From Eimeria necatrix (lineage: Eukaryota > Apicomplexa > Conoidasida > Eucoccidiorida > Eimeriidae): 45,166 bases of DNA. Where the stretch lies: positions 47,501 through 92,666 of the forward strand of contig NW_013651917.1 in the NCBI RefSeq assembly GCF_000499385.1, in the 5' to 3' direction. The notes under the pieces were generated by a model, which did not search any database, was not told the origin of the DNA, and was given only the letters and a program-made list of their open reading frames with translations. The position numbers and the translations under genes are program-made. The first letter of the stretch is position 1. Every line of letters starts with the position of its first letter. This document shows, in pieces, positions 11,375 to 28,802 of the stretch.

Positions 11375-11625
11375 CAAACGCAACACGCCACCTTTTCAAA
11401 TTCGGAGTCTGCATTCGGGTAAGGAGGGCAATTGGCCTCGGGGAAAAGCGCGTCCTCCTCTTCTGCAACTGCTGCTGCTGCTGCTGCTGCTGCCGCTGCT
11501 GCTGCTCTCTCAGACAGCTGCACAGCTGCCAGAGATCCTTCTGGACTCCCCGCTGCAGCAGCAGATGCAGCAACTGTTATCCCTACAGCAGCTGCTGCTG
11601 CAGTAGCATGCACTAGGAACTTCAT
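7090..11625 (-). CDS. Secreted GH19 chitinase-like protein, six exons
   Basis: Exons (minus): 11625-11392, 11104-10924, 10305-10188, 9377-9308, 9090-8948, 8329-7090. All junctions are GT-AG and all phases agree, giving 661 residues and a TAG stop. Residues 1-25 look like a signal peptide (MKFLVHATAAAAAVG). GH19 signatures follow in family order: EFAAFISFALFRT with a following FKE (about 153-173), a Cys-rich stretch with PCADGASYAARGPFG (187-201), then LQGSAAYAAFGEF (202-214), LLTQPDLL (222-229) and ALWMW (240-244), plus a later GFG-like NPFGGLGLALSLLLGE. GH19 enzymes cleave chitin; in them the general acid is the Glu of a His-Glu pair, here Phe163-Arg164. Glu173, nine residues on, matches the second acidic residue. 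It may therefore bind glycans without hydrolysing them. The last exon adds an Ala/Gln-rich tail of about 330 residues. Chitinase-like proteins are known from other coccidia. Introns carry CTAG, GCATGC and CTG repeats. Exon 1 is the least certain. Confidence 0.75.
9440..9800 (-). repeat. Imperfect tandem and inverted repeat array in intron 3
   Basis: Roughly 50-bp units built on a GCTTGCTGCAGCAGCAA core followed by a CCCTTTTGGG-like spacer recur through this stretch. One pair is inverted and forms a palindrome at 9638-9687 with two perfect 22-bp arms and a 6-nt spacer. The array lies wholly inside the third intron (9378-10187) of the GH19-like gene. Confidence 0.7.
9844..9884. repeat. GCATGC cluster in intron 3
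   Basis: Several TGCATGCA/GCATGC elements cluster here, with another at about 10048-10060. GCATGC is an established ApiAP2-type binding motif in apicomplexans; a role here is only inference. Confidence 0.6.
10491..10914. repeat. CTAG-rich array filling intron 2
   Basis: Repeated GCTAGCTA and related words (GGCTAGCTAG, AGCCAGCG) fill most of the second intron (10306-10923) of the GH19-like gene. The same repeat class recurs at 13328-13581 and in two PLAA introns. Confidence 0.85.
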
Positions 11626-12782
11626 GTCTACAACAACAGGCTGCTTCTACTGCGGTAGCTGCTGCTGGTGCTTCTGCTGCAATTGCTGCAGCATTCAGAT
11701 TTGCTGCTGCTGCAGCCTCCTCTGAGCCCCTCCACGTCTTCCAAGACGTCGGTTCTGCTGGCCGTTACTGCTGCTGCTTTTGCTGCTGCTGCAGTTGCTG
11801 CTGCTGCTTGTGCTGCTGCTGTTGCGGCTGCTGTCTTACTGTAGGGTCACCTGCTGCTGAGGAAACACGATTAGGGGGTTGAAAGAACCTCTGGGATCCT
11901 CCTCGGGTGTATAAGCGAAGATGGTGATGCTGCTGGGGCAGTAATGCGTGCTGTTGCTGCTGCAGCTACTCCAACTGTAGCTGCTGCTGCTGCTCGTGCT
12001 GCTGCTGTTGCTGCTGCTGCTGCTGCGCAGTCAGGAGTTAAGGGGAATCTTCGGCAGGAGACGTCCCTTGTACGGCGCCGAGCGGCACCAAGTGCATTTA
12101 CGTTTTGAAATGATAACCGAAAGCAGCAAACTGCTGCTGCTGCGCGTGAGGCTTCGCTGCTGCTGCGCTGCTGCCGCCGCTGCAAGTCGATGATGGGCAG
12201 CGAGAGCTGCTAGCGCCGAGAAGTCAGCAACATTCAGTGCCTCTGGTCTTGAAACAAGTTTTTACTTGAAATGAAGTTATTTATGAAGTAGAAAACCCTT
12301 AATTTGTTTCTCTCACCTTCACTCTTCGCTCCCACGCCCTGTCGGCCTCAGGGAGCCGCCGGGAGGAGCGAAGGCACATGACCCCTCGATGGAGTTGCCC
12401 TTTTATCTTTTTGCTTCTTTAAAAGTCAAATTCAACAAAACTATCTGAAATAAATAGCTAGAAACAGGAAAGAAATGATCAGATCAGCCGCAGACGCCGC
12501 CGGTTGACTCTGCACCGCCGGGCGCTCGACACGGGCTTAGCGCCAGCTCCCCCTACTCTTATTTCAGATTATAAAACCACTAAAGTCCTACTTCAGGGCT
12601 TTTGAGGGCTTTTTATATGTCCAGCTAGCCCAAGTTAGTGGCACAAGCAGCCACAAAGTGCACATGTTCGTCAGGAGGCTGCAGGGGACCAGCGGTCACG
12701 GGCAGCTGCTGCTGCTGCTGCGGCGCAACACAGAAGCTCCTTTAGCCTTTAAAGAGCAGCACTGAGGTTCGCAGGCCTGTGT

Positions 12783-13003
12783 AGGGCCCTCATGGGGCTC
12801 CTGCTGAGGAGAGGGCCCCGGGGGGGGCCCCTTGGGACTGCCATAAGCCTGAGCCGAGGAAATGAGGCCCTTGGGGGCCCCTGCAGACTGTTTAGGGGGC
12901 TCCAAGGAGGCCCATATTAACTTAAGGGGCCCTTAATACCGTAGGCAGCCTACAGGGGCCCCCAGGGGCGCTTGGGGGGCCCCCGGGGGCCCCCCAGGGA
13001 AGC
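12783..13003. repeat. GGGGCCCC-rich block
   Basis: Clustered runs such as GGGGGGGGCCCC and GGGGGGCCCCCGGGGG, many self-complementary. Similar words occur at 18780-18802, 24159-24195, 24341-24360 and 32873-32909. When read as protein they give Gly/Ala/Pro/Lys-rich peptides. Confidence 0.75.
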
Positions 13004-13327
13004 ATGACTTGAAGCGATAAGCAGAAAGTGTTCAGAGGCGCTGCTAATAAAAAGACCAAAAATGAGGAAATGCTGCTGCTGCTGCTGCTGCTGCTGAGAG
13101 GGAAGCAGCAAAGGGCTATGGGGCATCTGATTAGCTGTGGTGGTTATGTGGCGCTCCTTTTGATTTGCTTCTTTGACTTTTCGTTGCTTCTCTTTTTATT
13201 CTTTTTTACTTCTCTTTGAGGCTCACTATTATTAATAGTGTTCTTATTTGTGGCTTTTTTGTCCCTTTTTGCTTCTTTCTTCTCTTGCATGCAGCTTTAG
13301 AAGTCCTCAATGCTCTTGCTGCTTGGG

Positions 13328-13581
13328 CTAGCCAAAGCTAGCTAGCTTCGACTCGCATTGGCTAGCTGCAGCTAGCTGTGGCTAGCTGTAGCTACCCGCA
13401 GTTAGGTGTGGCTGGCTGCCGTTAGATGCGGCTAGCTGTAGCTACCCGCGGCTAGCTGTAACCAGCTACAGCTAGCTACAGCTCGCAGCAGCCAGCTGCC
13501 GCTAGCTGTAGCTAGCTGTAGCTAGCTGGGCTGGAGAGCAGCCCCCAGCCGCGCTCAGCCGTGGCTAGCCGCCAGCTAGCC
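13328..13581. repeat. CTAG-rich array, intergenic
   Basis: Degenerate tandem GCTAGCTGYGGCTAGCTGTA units of about 10 bp. It is the same class as the intronic arrays at 10491-10914 and 19171-19570. Confidence 0.8.
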
Positions 13582-14659
13582 AATGTCGTTGCGCTCAGAA
13601 GCCCTGACGCATCTTCCACGGAATTCTTGCTGGTTCTGCTGCTGCTAATGCCGTCGCTGCTGCTGCTGCAGCATCTGCCGCTGCTGCTGCTGCAGCATCT
13701 GCCGCTGCTGCTGCTGCTGCTCTTTTGCATTCTCCAGAGCTATCTCATCTCAACTGCAGTGACAAGGGGTGCTGGCGGCACAGCAAGCAGCAGCAGCTGC
13801 AGCAGCAGCTGCAGCAGCTGCTGCAGCAGTCAGTAGCAGCAACGGCAGCAACAGGTCTGTATATTGGCAGCAGCAGAGTGAAATAGCAGCAGCAGCAGCA
13901 GCAGCGGCAGCAGCCGTTTTGGCTTCTACCGCCAATGAATTAAAGACAATATGCCTGCTGAGAGACTAGGAAAAATATCAAAGACAAGCAGCAGTAGCAG
14001 CAGCAGCTGCTGCTGCTGAAACCAGCAGCAACAGCACCAGCAGCAGCTACTGCTGAAAGCTAGGCTCTAGCTCCCAAACCAGCGCAAGCAGCAGCAGAAG
14101 CTGCTGCTGTTAACACCAGGCGATAGCAGCAGCAGCAGCAGCAACTGCTGCTGCAGCCTTAACGCTAGCCATGAGCCCTCCTGTGTACAGCAGCGCTCAT
14201 CAGCCTCCCATCTGCAGCAGCTGCTGCTCATCGCGTGGACACTTTGCTGCTGAGCTGCGCCTAAACAGCTGCCTCTTCTATACATCGGGTGCTGCTGCAG
14301 CTGCGGCTGCTGCTGCAGCCTGTGCTGCAGCTGTTGCTGCAGGAGCTCCTGCAGCCACTGCTGCTGCTGCCACTGCGGCATATGCACCCGTTGCTGTAGT
14401 GCACATATCAGCGGCCTGAATGTATGCAGCAGCAGCAACACTAGCGATTTGGGCAGCGGGAGCAGCAGCAGCAACATCGGTAAGCGCAGCAACAGGAGCA
14501 GCAGGCTCTGAGATGGTAAGGAAAGGATATATATGCAACTCAACTTCCACAAAATTATTGGAATATGTGAGATAACACATTTTCAGTAACCTTTTGCACA
14601 TAGAGTGCTGCTACAGCAAGCCGGCTCCTGCACGCTGCTGCAGCGGTGTAGATACGTTT

Positions 14660-14691
<32 letters not shown>

Positions 14692-15206
14692 ACACAGTTA
14701 AAATTTAGCGTGTTCTGGTATTATGCCTCAATTGTTTTCACTCATTCGGCGCAATCCCGAACAGACAGACTAGGAGGAAACTACCTGCTCCCTGCAGCCG
14801 ATCCTGCAGCAGCCGCAGCAGCAGCAGCTGCAGCGGCAGCAGCGGCAGCAGCCAACTTTTACTTACACTGGCCGAGTAACGGCAAGATTGATCTTCGTAT
14901 AGGCTTCGCAGCAGCTGAAAAAGTAACTGCAGCAGCAGCAGCAGTTGCCTTTAGACATTTCGGGGGCCGCTCGTCAGGGCCTGTCTTCGAGGGCAGCAGC
15001 CAGACCCGTCCGGTGTACGTACACTTGAAACTGCAGCAGCAGCCCCAGCAGCAGCGGCAGCGACAGCTCCAGCAGCAGCCGCAACCGCAGCAGCAGCCGC
15101 AACTACAGCAGCAGCCGCAACTGCAACAGCAAGCTTCGCTGCAGCAGCAGCAGCAACTGCAGCAGCAGCGGCAACTGCAGCAGCCTCCGCAGCTGCAGCC
15201 GGCAGC

Positions 15207-22370
<7,164 letters not shown>

Positions 22371-22862
22371 GGGCTGTAGCAGGTGCAGCAGCAGCAGCAT
22401 ATGCAGCGTCAACCCATGCAGCTGCAGCACCTGCAGCACATGCAGCCCCATTTGCTGCTAGCCACGGGCTGTTCGCGGTTCACAATAGCCTTCTGTTAGT
22501 CGGTGCTAGTCACCTCGCCTTCACTGGCTAAACAGTGCTGGCTGCAGAGCTAGCTGGGCAGCTAGCTAAGCAATTAGCTTAGCAGCAAGCATGGCCAAAA
22601 GAGACTGCGAAGCCTTAATTTTAAATTGGAGACGATGTGGGTGCCTCTGTAGGCCAGTGCATGTTGCTGCAGCCGCACAAGATGCAGCTGCAGCTGTGGG
22701 CAGCAGTAGCGAATAACACTACTGCTGCAGTGTGCATCAACTGCAGCAGAGCAGCCGCCGCTTTAGGGACAAAATGTGCGCCATGAACTCCATAAGTAGC
22801 TTCATGTTTTCTAGGGTAGAGTTAGCAGCCAGAACAGTGGTGCCTTTGCATGTGCAGTTTCG

Positions 22863-22876
22863 GGTGTATATACACC
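22863..22876. repeat. Perfect palindrome GGTGTATATACACC
   Basis: Same core as the element inside PLAA exon 5 (17192-17205); both are preceded by CGG and followed within four bases by CAG. Confidence 0.85.
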
Positions 22877-23133
22877 ACAGTGGGCGTGGCTCTGCAAAGG
22901 CATTCTCTGGCGCAGATTAAGCACACCCATGCATTAGCGCTCAAAAGGGGTACTTATTTTGCTATTTACAAGCACATCAAGCAAGCCTCGGGCGTGTTTG
23001 AGGTGCTTGTGAACAACAAAACAAATATCCTCTTTGAGTTTGAGGCCCAAGCAGCAGCGCCCTTGCATGGTTAAGCAAGGGGCACGCTAAGGCTACGGAT
23101 TGTATATTGATTCCTTGCTTTTGTTCAGGCGCG

Positions 23134-23214
23134 ACATGCATGTGCATGCATGCGTGTATGCATGCATGTATAGCATGCATACATGCATGCATGCATGCAT
23201 GCATGCATGCATGC
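23134..23214. repeat. (GCAT)n / TGCATGCA array
   Basis: A tetranucleotide array including a long uninterrupted ATGC run at 23182-23214. It contains many overlapping GCATGC motifs, a known ApiAP2 binding word. It may be a simple repeat with no regulatory role. Confidence 0.85.
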
Positions 23215-24038
23215 AACGAGAGGGCAAACTGGTGTTTTCGCTGATCTCCGCAGCAATGTCTTCGTGAGGGCAGCAGCTGCGCCTGCCAGTGGCTTATAAA
23301 GTGGCACCAGCAGCAGCGCAAATAGTAATAATAATAAACGTTAAGGTCTCTTGTTTGTTGTTTGACTGTTTGGTCTGTTTACTTTTTGCTCGCTTGCCTA
23401 ATTGTTAACATTCTCTGGCTGAGGTCTTGTGGCAGATGCTGCTGCGTCTGCTAGTGTGCTTCTGTTGCTCTTTTGCTGTTGCTGCTGCTGCTGCTGCTGC
23501 TAGTGGTTGGACCTGCGCCTGAGGCGCTTGTCCCCCGTGGCCTGCTGCTGGATGGAGCCGCGCCGGGGGATACCGCAGCCAACAGCAGCAGCAGAGCCTG
23601 CAGCAATGAAATCAATCAAGGGAGCAGCAGTTTCCTGGCTGGCTAGCCAGCTAGCCAGCTAGCCACCACCTACCGGCCAAATTCCTAGCTAGCCCATCAG
23701 AAGCCTTGTCAAACAATTGGCAGCACAGCGTGCTTACGGGGAGTCAGGACTTCGCCGTTTGCGATTTGTTGCCTCTTCTCCTGCTGGTACCTCCGCAGCA
23801 GAGCCTGAGTACATTGTACAGCCCCAAAACGACTTTAGGTGACTGCATGCATGAATGCATGCAACTTTTTCTGCTGCACACAAGCCCTGAAAAGAGCACG
23901 AGCACTTGTGTTTGGGGGCACGAGCCGCCAGCAGTCTCGAGCCAGTTGGATGGAAAAATTTTTTGTTCCAAATTAAAGTTCCCTACAATTATGGCACCCC
24001 CTTAATGGCCAGAGCATGCGAATTTGTTTGGGTTTTAC

Positions 24039-24471
24039 CTTGAGAATGAGCATGGCTTCCACCTTTTTGATGCTGTTAATGCACAAGGTACCATCATCTT
24101 GCAGTATATGCCGGAGGGCGTCGAGCACCTCCAGCCTGGCTAGCCACTGGGCAAACCCAGGGGCCCCCGGGGGCCCCTGGGCCCCCTGGGGGCCCAGAGT
24201 TTGCCTCAGTTCTCCTTGCCCTGCCACAGCAGCAGCGCTAAAGGCTGCTTCCTCGTCCAGACCCATCCCAAAGAGAGACTGGTCGTCCATTTCGCTGCAT
24301 GCATTATTACTGTCGCTGCCGCTGTTGTCCTTCGGAGACAGGGGGCCCCCAGGGGCCCCCAAAGAGGGCTGGCGGCTGCTGCTGAGGCTGTTGCTGCTGT
24401 TCAAAGACATGAGTCTCCGCCCACTTGAGCGGTCTGGGCCTAAGGTTAGCTCTGCGCCCGCTGGGCGGTCC
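24039..24471 (-). CDS. Internal exon of an unidentified gene
   Basis: A 433-nt open stretch on the minus strand lies between a good acceptor (pyrimidine-rich, TTTTGTCTAG, exon from 24471) and a donor (AAG then GTAAAA at 24038). It encodes 144 residues: a Ser-rich start, an acidic segment (MDDQSLFGMGLDEEAAFS), a collagen-like GPQGAQGPPGAPG coded by a GGGGCCCC run, and a helical end (LEVLDALRHILQDDG). It starts with one base completing a codon and ends in phase 0. It could belong to the Gln-rich gene upstream on the same strand or to a separate gene; I could not place neighbouring exons. No family is recognised. Confidence 0.5.
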
Positions 24472-25318
24472 CTAGACAAAAGGAATGGAGACAAAACGGA
24501 AAAGTAAAAGGTGACCCCGGAAACAGACACGAGACAAAGTTGGGGAAGAAGCAGAGGAATAACCAACAGGAAAAAAAATACAAAAGGGAGACCAATTAAA
24601 AAAGAAACAGAGACCTATTTGCGAGTTAGAGGGAGGAAACGAACACTTGTGCAAGAAGCTACAGCGACGCAAAAAAGCAAGCAACCAGACAAAATCGCAG
24701 AAGACAAGATTGAAAAATGCAGCAACGAGTTAACACGGGGTACAGCGCATGCATGCAGGAAGAAAAAAAGAAAAGTGCGAGACAGAGTGCATGCACTATC
24801 CGTGCAGGGAGGTAAAGAGAAAGAAGAGGCAAAGAGGCAGCAAATGCAGCTGACGCTTCCATTGCACTGTACATACACCCCACACGCGCAAAGAAGCATA
24901 CATGCGCCCGAAAGGGTACTGCGCTGTAATGCTAAATCGCCAAGTGTTTACTGACTCTGCACTAGTGCATTTGAACGAAAGGAATAACGCAGAAGCACTT
25001 TTGCCCGCATGCAAGAAGACAGAAGGTTCCAACCATGCTCAGACTTAAGTGCAAAGAGGCAGGTTGAGGAGGAGAATCATGGACGCATGCAGAGAGGGCA
25101 ATAAAGAATAAAACTCAGAAAAAATGAAACAAAATAGGGCAGAAAAGGAGCCAAAGGGGAGCCACAAACAGCAAAAAACAGCAAAGATAGTAATGGAAAC
25201 CGAAGGAAACACACAAGAGCATTATAGAGATAGACTAAAGAATAAAACGCATTAGCGAAGCAAAACTGCGTGGACAAACGCCTTCGACAGAAGAGGACGA
25301 AAAGCAAGAAAAGGCCAC

Positions 25319-25612
25319 TTAGTATGAGGCAGCAAATTGCTCAGAGGCAATAGAAGGTGAGGCAGTTTTTCTTTTCCTTTCATACTCGGGAGGCATTTCA
25401 GCTACTCGTTTTCGCAGCTCCATCATCAGCCGTCTAATTGCCACAAACAGGTCCGACACAGAAGCAGCAGCAGCAGCAGAAGAAGAATATGGAGCCACAG
25501 CAGCACCTACAGTGACAGCAGCAGCTGCAGCAACAGGCGCAGCTGCTGCTGCAGCAGACGCACCGGGACACCTTCCGCAGCAGGGCCAGAACAAATTGAA
25601 ACAGCAATACAT
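25319..25612 (-). CDS. Possible terminal exon, unidentified gene
   Basis: An open minus-strand frame ends at TAA (25321-25319). After an Ala-rich start it encodes SVSDLFVAIRRLMMELRKRV and a basic, Ser-rich tail ending EQFAASY. The mixed, helical composition of the last 55 residues looks like real protein. The 5' boundary is unknown; a CTGCTGCAG acceptor inside the Ala tract is plausible. It may be the last exon of the Gln-rich gene that starts at 28802, but no intervening phase-matched exon was found. Confidence 0.35.
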   Translation of the reverse strand: MYCCFNLFWPCCGRCPGASAAAAAAPVAAAAAVTVGAAVAPYSSSAAAAASVSDLFVAIRRLMMELRKRVAEMPPEYERKRKTASPSIASEQFAASY

Positions 25613-25783
25613 TAAATTAAAAAGTTATGTCTCAAGCTGAAGGGTTTAGAGTCTAGACTAAGGGCTTAGGTTTGGGGAACAGAGCATAGGGCTTAGAGTT
25701 CAGAAAGGAGCACCGCAGAGCAGCAATGGCATCTGTTGTTTCTTGATTTTGAGTCTTTTCTTCTTTTCGTTGGTTTGTCGCAG

Positions 25784-26170
25784 GTGGGGACAGGCCCCGG
25801 GCTGGGGTGGCAAGAAGCAGCAGCAACAGCAGCACCAGCAACAGCAGCAACAGAAGCAACAGCAGCATCAACAACAGCAGCAACAGCAGCAACAGTAGAA
25901 GCAGCAGCAGCAGTGGGTTTAAACCCAGCAACAACACTCGCACAGTTTCGAGACCATCTGCAAATCCAACAGAGGAGCTGCAGCAAAATAAGTCACCAGC
26001 AGGTTGCAGACCTCACAGCCAGCAGCAGTAAGAGAAGCAGCAGAAGCAGGACAGAATCACAAACAGAAGCACAGATGCAACCTGCTGCAGCAGCAGCTTC
26101 TGCAGCAGCAGCTTCTGCAGCAACAGCAGCAGCTGCAGCAGCAGCTGCAGCAGCCGCAGTAAGCCGTTAA
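25784..26170 (+). CDS. Possible plus-strand terminal exon
   Basis: A pyrimidine-rich acceptor-like sequence ending TTTGTCGCAG (25783) precedes an open frame to TAA (26168-26170). The translation is mostly Ala/Thr repeats but includes LNPATTLAQFRDHLQIQQRS and a Ser/Arg stretch. The Ala/Thr part is period-3 GCA/ACA repeat, so coding is doubtful, and minus-strand exon candidates flank it. No upstream partner exon was found. Confidence 0.22.
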   Translation: MGTGPGLGWQEAAATAAPATAATEATAASTTAATAATVEAAAAVGLNPATTLAQFRDHLQIQQRSCSKISHQQVADLTASSSKRSSRSRTESQTEAQMQPAAAAASAAAASAATAAAAAAAAAAAVSR

Positions 26171-26171
26171 C

Positions 26172-28802
26172 TGGCGCTGACTTCGATAGGCGGGCTTGCG
26201 CTTAGCTGCTCTTCGGGCTGAAGGCGTGTGGTGCTCCCTGAGATCTCTCGTTTCTTCTGGACTCAGCAGCTGCACTTCCTTGAAAAAAAGGAAAGCACAA
26301 AGACTTTAAGTTTTGAGTCTTGGGCAGCTTCTGCAAAAGCCTGCAAAAGCCATTCTAAACTCGTGCAAAAGGCACCGAAAAATCGTCGGAAGAAGAAACA
26401 GCGGCAAGTAGCAGCAGCGGTAATGCTGTGGCAAGACCAGAACACTCGGCATGGCTGGCTGGAGCAGCAGTAGCAGCAGCAGCAGATTCATCGACTCAAT
26501 GGCAGGCTGAAATTGAACCTGAAGGAATGTGATGTATTCTTAAAACAAGGTTTAGGGTTTACGTGCTGGATTTTAGGGTTTAGAGCTTACGTGCTGAACG
26601 CAACGATGCTTCCATTTGATCTGTTTGAGTTGAAACCCAAGCTCTCCGTCGGCTGCCTCCATGGCTCTCATTGCTGCTATTTTTTGTTTCCTTTCTTTCA
26701 GTGGATCTACCCAGTAGCTGCTGTCATCGCGCGGGTTCTGTTGCTGCTGTTGCTGCTGCTGTTGCTGCTGCTGTTGCTGCTGCTGCGATCGCTGCTGCTG
26801 CGCATGCTGCTGCTGCGACTGTTGCTGCTGTTGCTCCTGCTGCTGCTGCTGCTGCTGTTGCTGCTGAAGCTGTGGTTTTAGGGTCGGTTCGTCTGCAGGC
26901 AGAGTATCTAAGCTCTCCAAAGAGACACGAGAGCCAAACATCAAGAAGCTGAAGTCTTCACTCAGTCGTTTTCCCCCCAAGAATTCGTAGTGGTGCCGCT
27001 GCTGCTGGTCTTCCTGCTGCTGCTCAGCAGACAGAGTTGGTGTTGCAGGAGGTGTTGCTGTTAGTTCGGGATCATCTTCTGCAGGATCTGCAGCAATCGC
27101 GACATATTCTGAAAGTGTATCAGGCTCAAGTGGCTTTTTTGCTGCAACTGCCGCCAAATAAGTGGTTGTAGCTGCAGCAGCAGCTGCAAGACCAGTAGCC
27201 GCTATGGCTGGCCTTTAAAAGCATTATTTAGGCCTATTGCTTGTGGTTTTATGGCTTGATTCTGCACTAATTAATGGGGAAGTTAAAAAGCCTATTATGT
27301 TTTAGATCGAGTGCACTCTCACCCACTGCTGGCTTCTTCGATTGCTGTTGCTGCTGCTGTTTCTTCCTTTGCTGCCGTTCCTTCTGCTGCTGCTCTTGCT
27401 CTTGCTTATCCGCTTGCTGCTGCTTATTTTGAGCCTGCTGTTGCTTTTGCTTAGCCTCATGCGGCTGGTCCTCCTGCTTCTTGGCCTCCCCGTGCTGTTG
27501 CTGCTTACCTTCGTCCGCATGGGGCTGTTTCTTGGCCTCCTCCTGCTGTTTCTGCTGCATCTTTTTAGTCTTTTCCCGCTGTTGCTGCTTCTTCGCTTCT
27601 TGCTGCTGCTCCTGCGCTTTAGGTTCGTCCTGCTGCTGACGCTTCTCAGCATCTTCCTGCTGCTGCTGCGTCTTAGCCTCTTTCTGCTGGTGCTGTTGCT
27701 GCTGCTGCTGCTGCTGCTCTGGCTTCTGGTCCTTATGCCGGTGTCCATCTTCTGGCTCCTTCGTTTTTTTCTTATCTTTATTCTGTTTCTGCAGGCTTTC
27801 TTCCTGCTGTTCACTCTCCTGTTTTTGCGCCTTCTTCCCCTGCTTTTCTGCCTGCTGTTGCTGCTCTTGTTGCAACTCATCTGACTCTTTTTGCTGATAT
27901 TCTTGCTGGTCAACTACACCTCCTTGCTGTTGTTGCAACTCCTGTAGTGAGGATTGGGTCTCAGGTTTCTGCTGCTGTTCTTGCTGTTGTTCCTGCTGCT
28001 GCTTCTGCTGCTCCTCCACTTGCTGCTGCTCACTCTGAACTTGCTCTTCTCCCTGCTTCTTTGGCTCATCGCTTTTGCTCGGATGCTGTTGCTGCTGCGG
28101 CGTGGGCTGCTGCTGGTTCTGTTGTTGCTGCTCTGACGGCCTCTCAGGAAACTGATCTTGCTGCTGCGGTCGCTCGTCCTGCTGCTCTCCTTGCTCCCCC
28201 TCTTGCTGCTGCTCTCTTCCTTGCACCTGTTCCTTTTCTCTCAGCTCTTGCTGCTGCTGCTGCTCTTCCTTTTCCCGAAGTGACGCCTCTGGCTGGTGCT
28301 GGATACTCTCTTTGTCAAGCAGGCTGTTCTCTTGCTGCTGCTGCTTTTCATGCACCTGTTCTTCTTTCTGCTCTCCGCTTTTCGGTTGCTGCCCATTCTT
28401 CTGGGTATCCTTCTGATCCTGGGGCTCTTCTTTTTGCTGTTCTTTTAGTGGTTGTTCGCCTGCATGCTGCTCAGCTTTTTGATGCTGTTCGCCTTGTTCC
28501 TCCTCATCTTGTTTTTTGTCTTGCTGCTGCTCATCCTGTCGTTTCTGCTCTACTTGTTGCTGTTCAGCTTCTTGTTGCTGCTGATCACCCAGTTGCAGCC
28601 GCTCATCCTGTTGCTTGTGCTCACCTAAATGCTGCTGATAATCCTGTTGCTGTATGCCAGCATTCTGCTCTTCCTGCTGCGGCGAAGCAGCCCCCTGCGA
28701 TTGCCGTTCATTTTCGTCCCGCTCATTATGCTCACCGTCTGTGAGCTCCTGTTTTTGCTCTGTTTGCTGCAGCTCTGAGGTAGCCACGTCTTCTGGCTCC
28801 AT
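26172..28802 (-). CDS. Gln-rich protein, 5' part of a minus-strand gene
   Basis: Exon 1 is 28802-27323, starting at ATG (MEPEDVATSELQQTEQ); its 493 codons are an extreme Gln/Glu/Lys-rich, probably disordered or coiled region, then a donor GTGAGA in phase 1. Exon 2 is about 27141-26711 (start could lie up to 45 bases upstream at an equivalent in-frame CAG) and encodes KPLEPDTLSEYVAIAADP, LSEDFSFLMFGSRVSLESLD, a Gln run and PRDDSSYW, then donor GTAGAT. Exon 3 begins at 26278 after TTTTTTTCAAG with EVQLLSPEETRDLREHH and a basic stretch, and may end at 26172 (weak donor GTTAAC). Phases agree through exon 3. The 3' end is not resolved. No family is recognised; the conserved-looking part is in exons 2-3. 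No signal peptide, so probably cytosolic or nuclear. Confidence 0.6.
26548..26590 (+). repeat. Degenerate telomeric direct repeat
   Basis: TTTAGGGTTTA is followed by a TTACGTGCTG-type tail, and the pair is repeated about 35 bp later (26550-26568 and 26572-26597). It lies in the intron between exons 2 and 3 of the Gln-rich gene. Confidence 0.65.

Larger units (their letters stand above)
11626..15206. other. Divergent intergenic region (3.6 kb)
   Basis: This separates the start codons of the divergently transcribed GH19-like and PLAA genes, so both promoters should lie here. Contents: CTG/CAG runs (11720-12010, 13620-14160, 14280-14480, 14815-14850, 15035-15200), a GGGGCCCC-rich block (12783-13003), a T-rich stretch (13150-13290) and a CTAG array (13328-13581). 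Long Ala- or Gln-rich frames at 14278-14601 (-) and 14605-15240 (+) are period-3 repeats without other support. I recognise no gene. Confidence 0.55.
22371..24038. other. Region downstream of the PLAA gene
   Basis: It holds CAG runs just after the PLAA stop, a perfect GGTGTATATACACC palindrome (22863-22876), a GCATGC array (23134-23214), a CTG run (23470-23500) and a short CTAG cluster (23636-23665). A minus-strand stretch at about 23515-23615, ending IPRRGSIQQQATGDKRLRRR and a stop, could be a terminal exon behind an acceptor-like TTGCTGCAG, but I cannot link it in phase to the exon at 24039-24471. Confidence 0.45.

Noticed and set aside
14278..14601. Minus-strand Ala-rich frame (EPAAPVAALTDVAAAAP...)
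   Set aside because: It looks protein-like, but it is degenerate GCN repeat, with no partner exons or stop context supporting a gene.
27342..28744. Two long plus-strand frames rich in Leu and Ala opposite the Gln-rich exon
   Set aside because: These are antisense readings of CAG codons. The minus frame starts with ATG, is varied in composition, and ends in a good donor.
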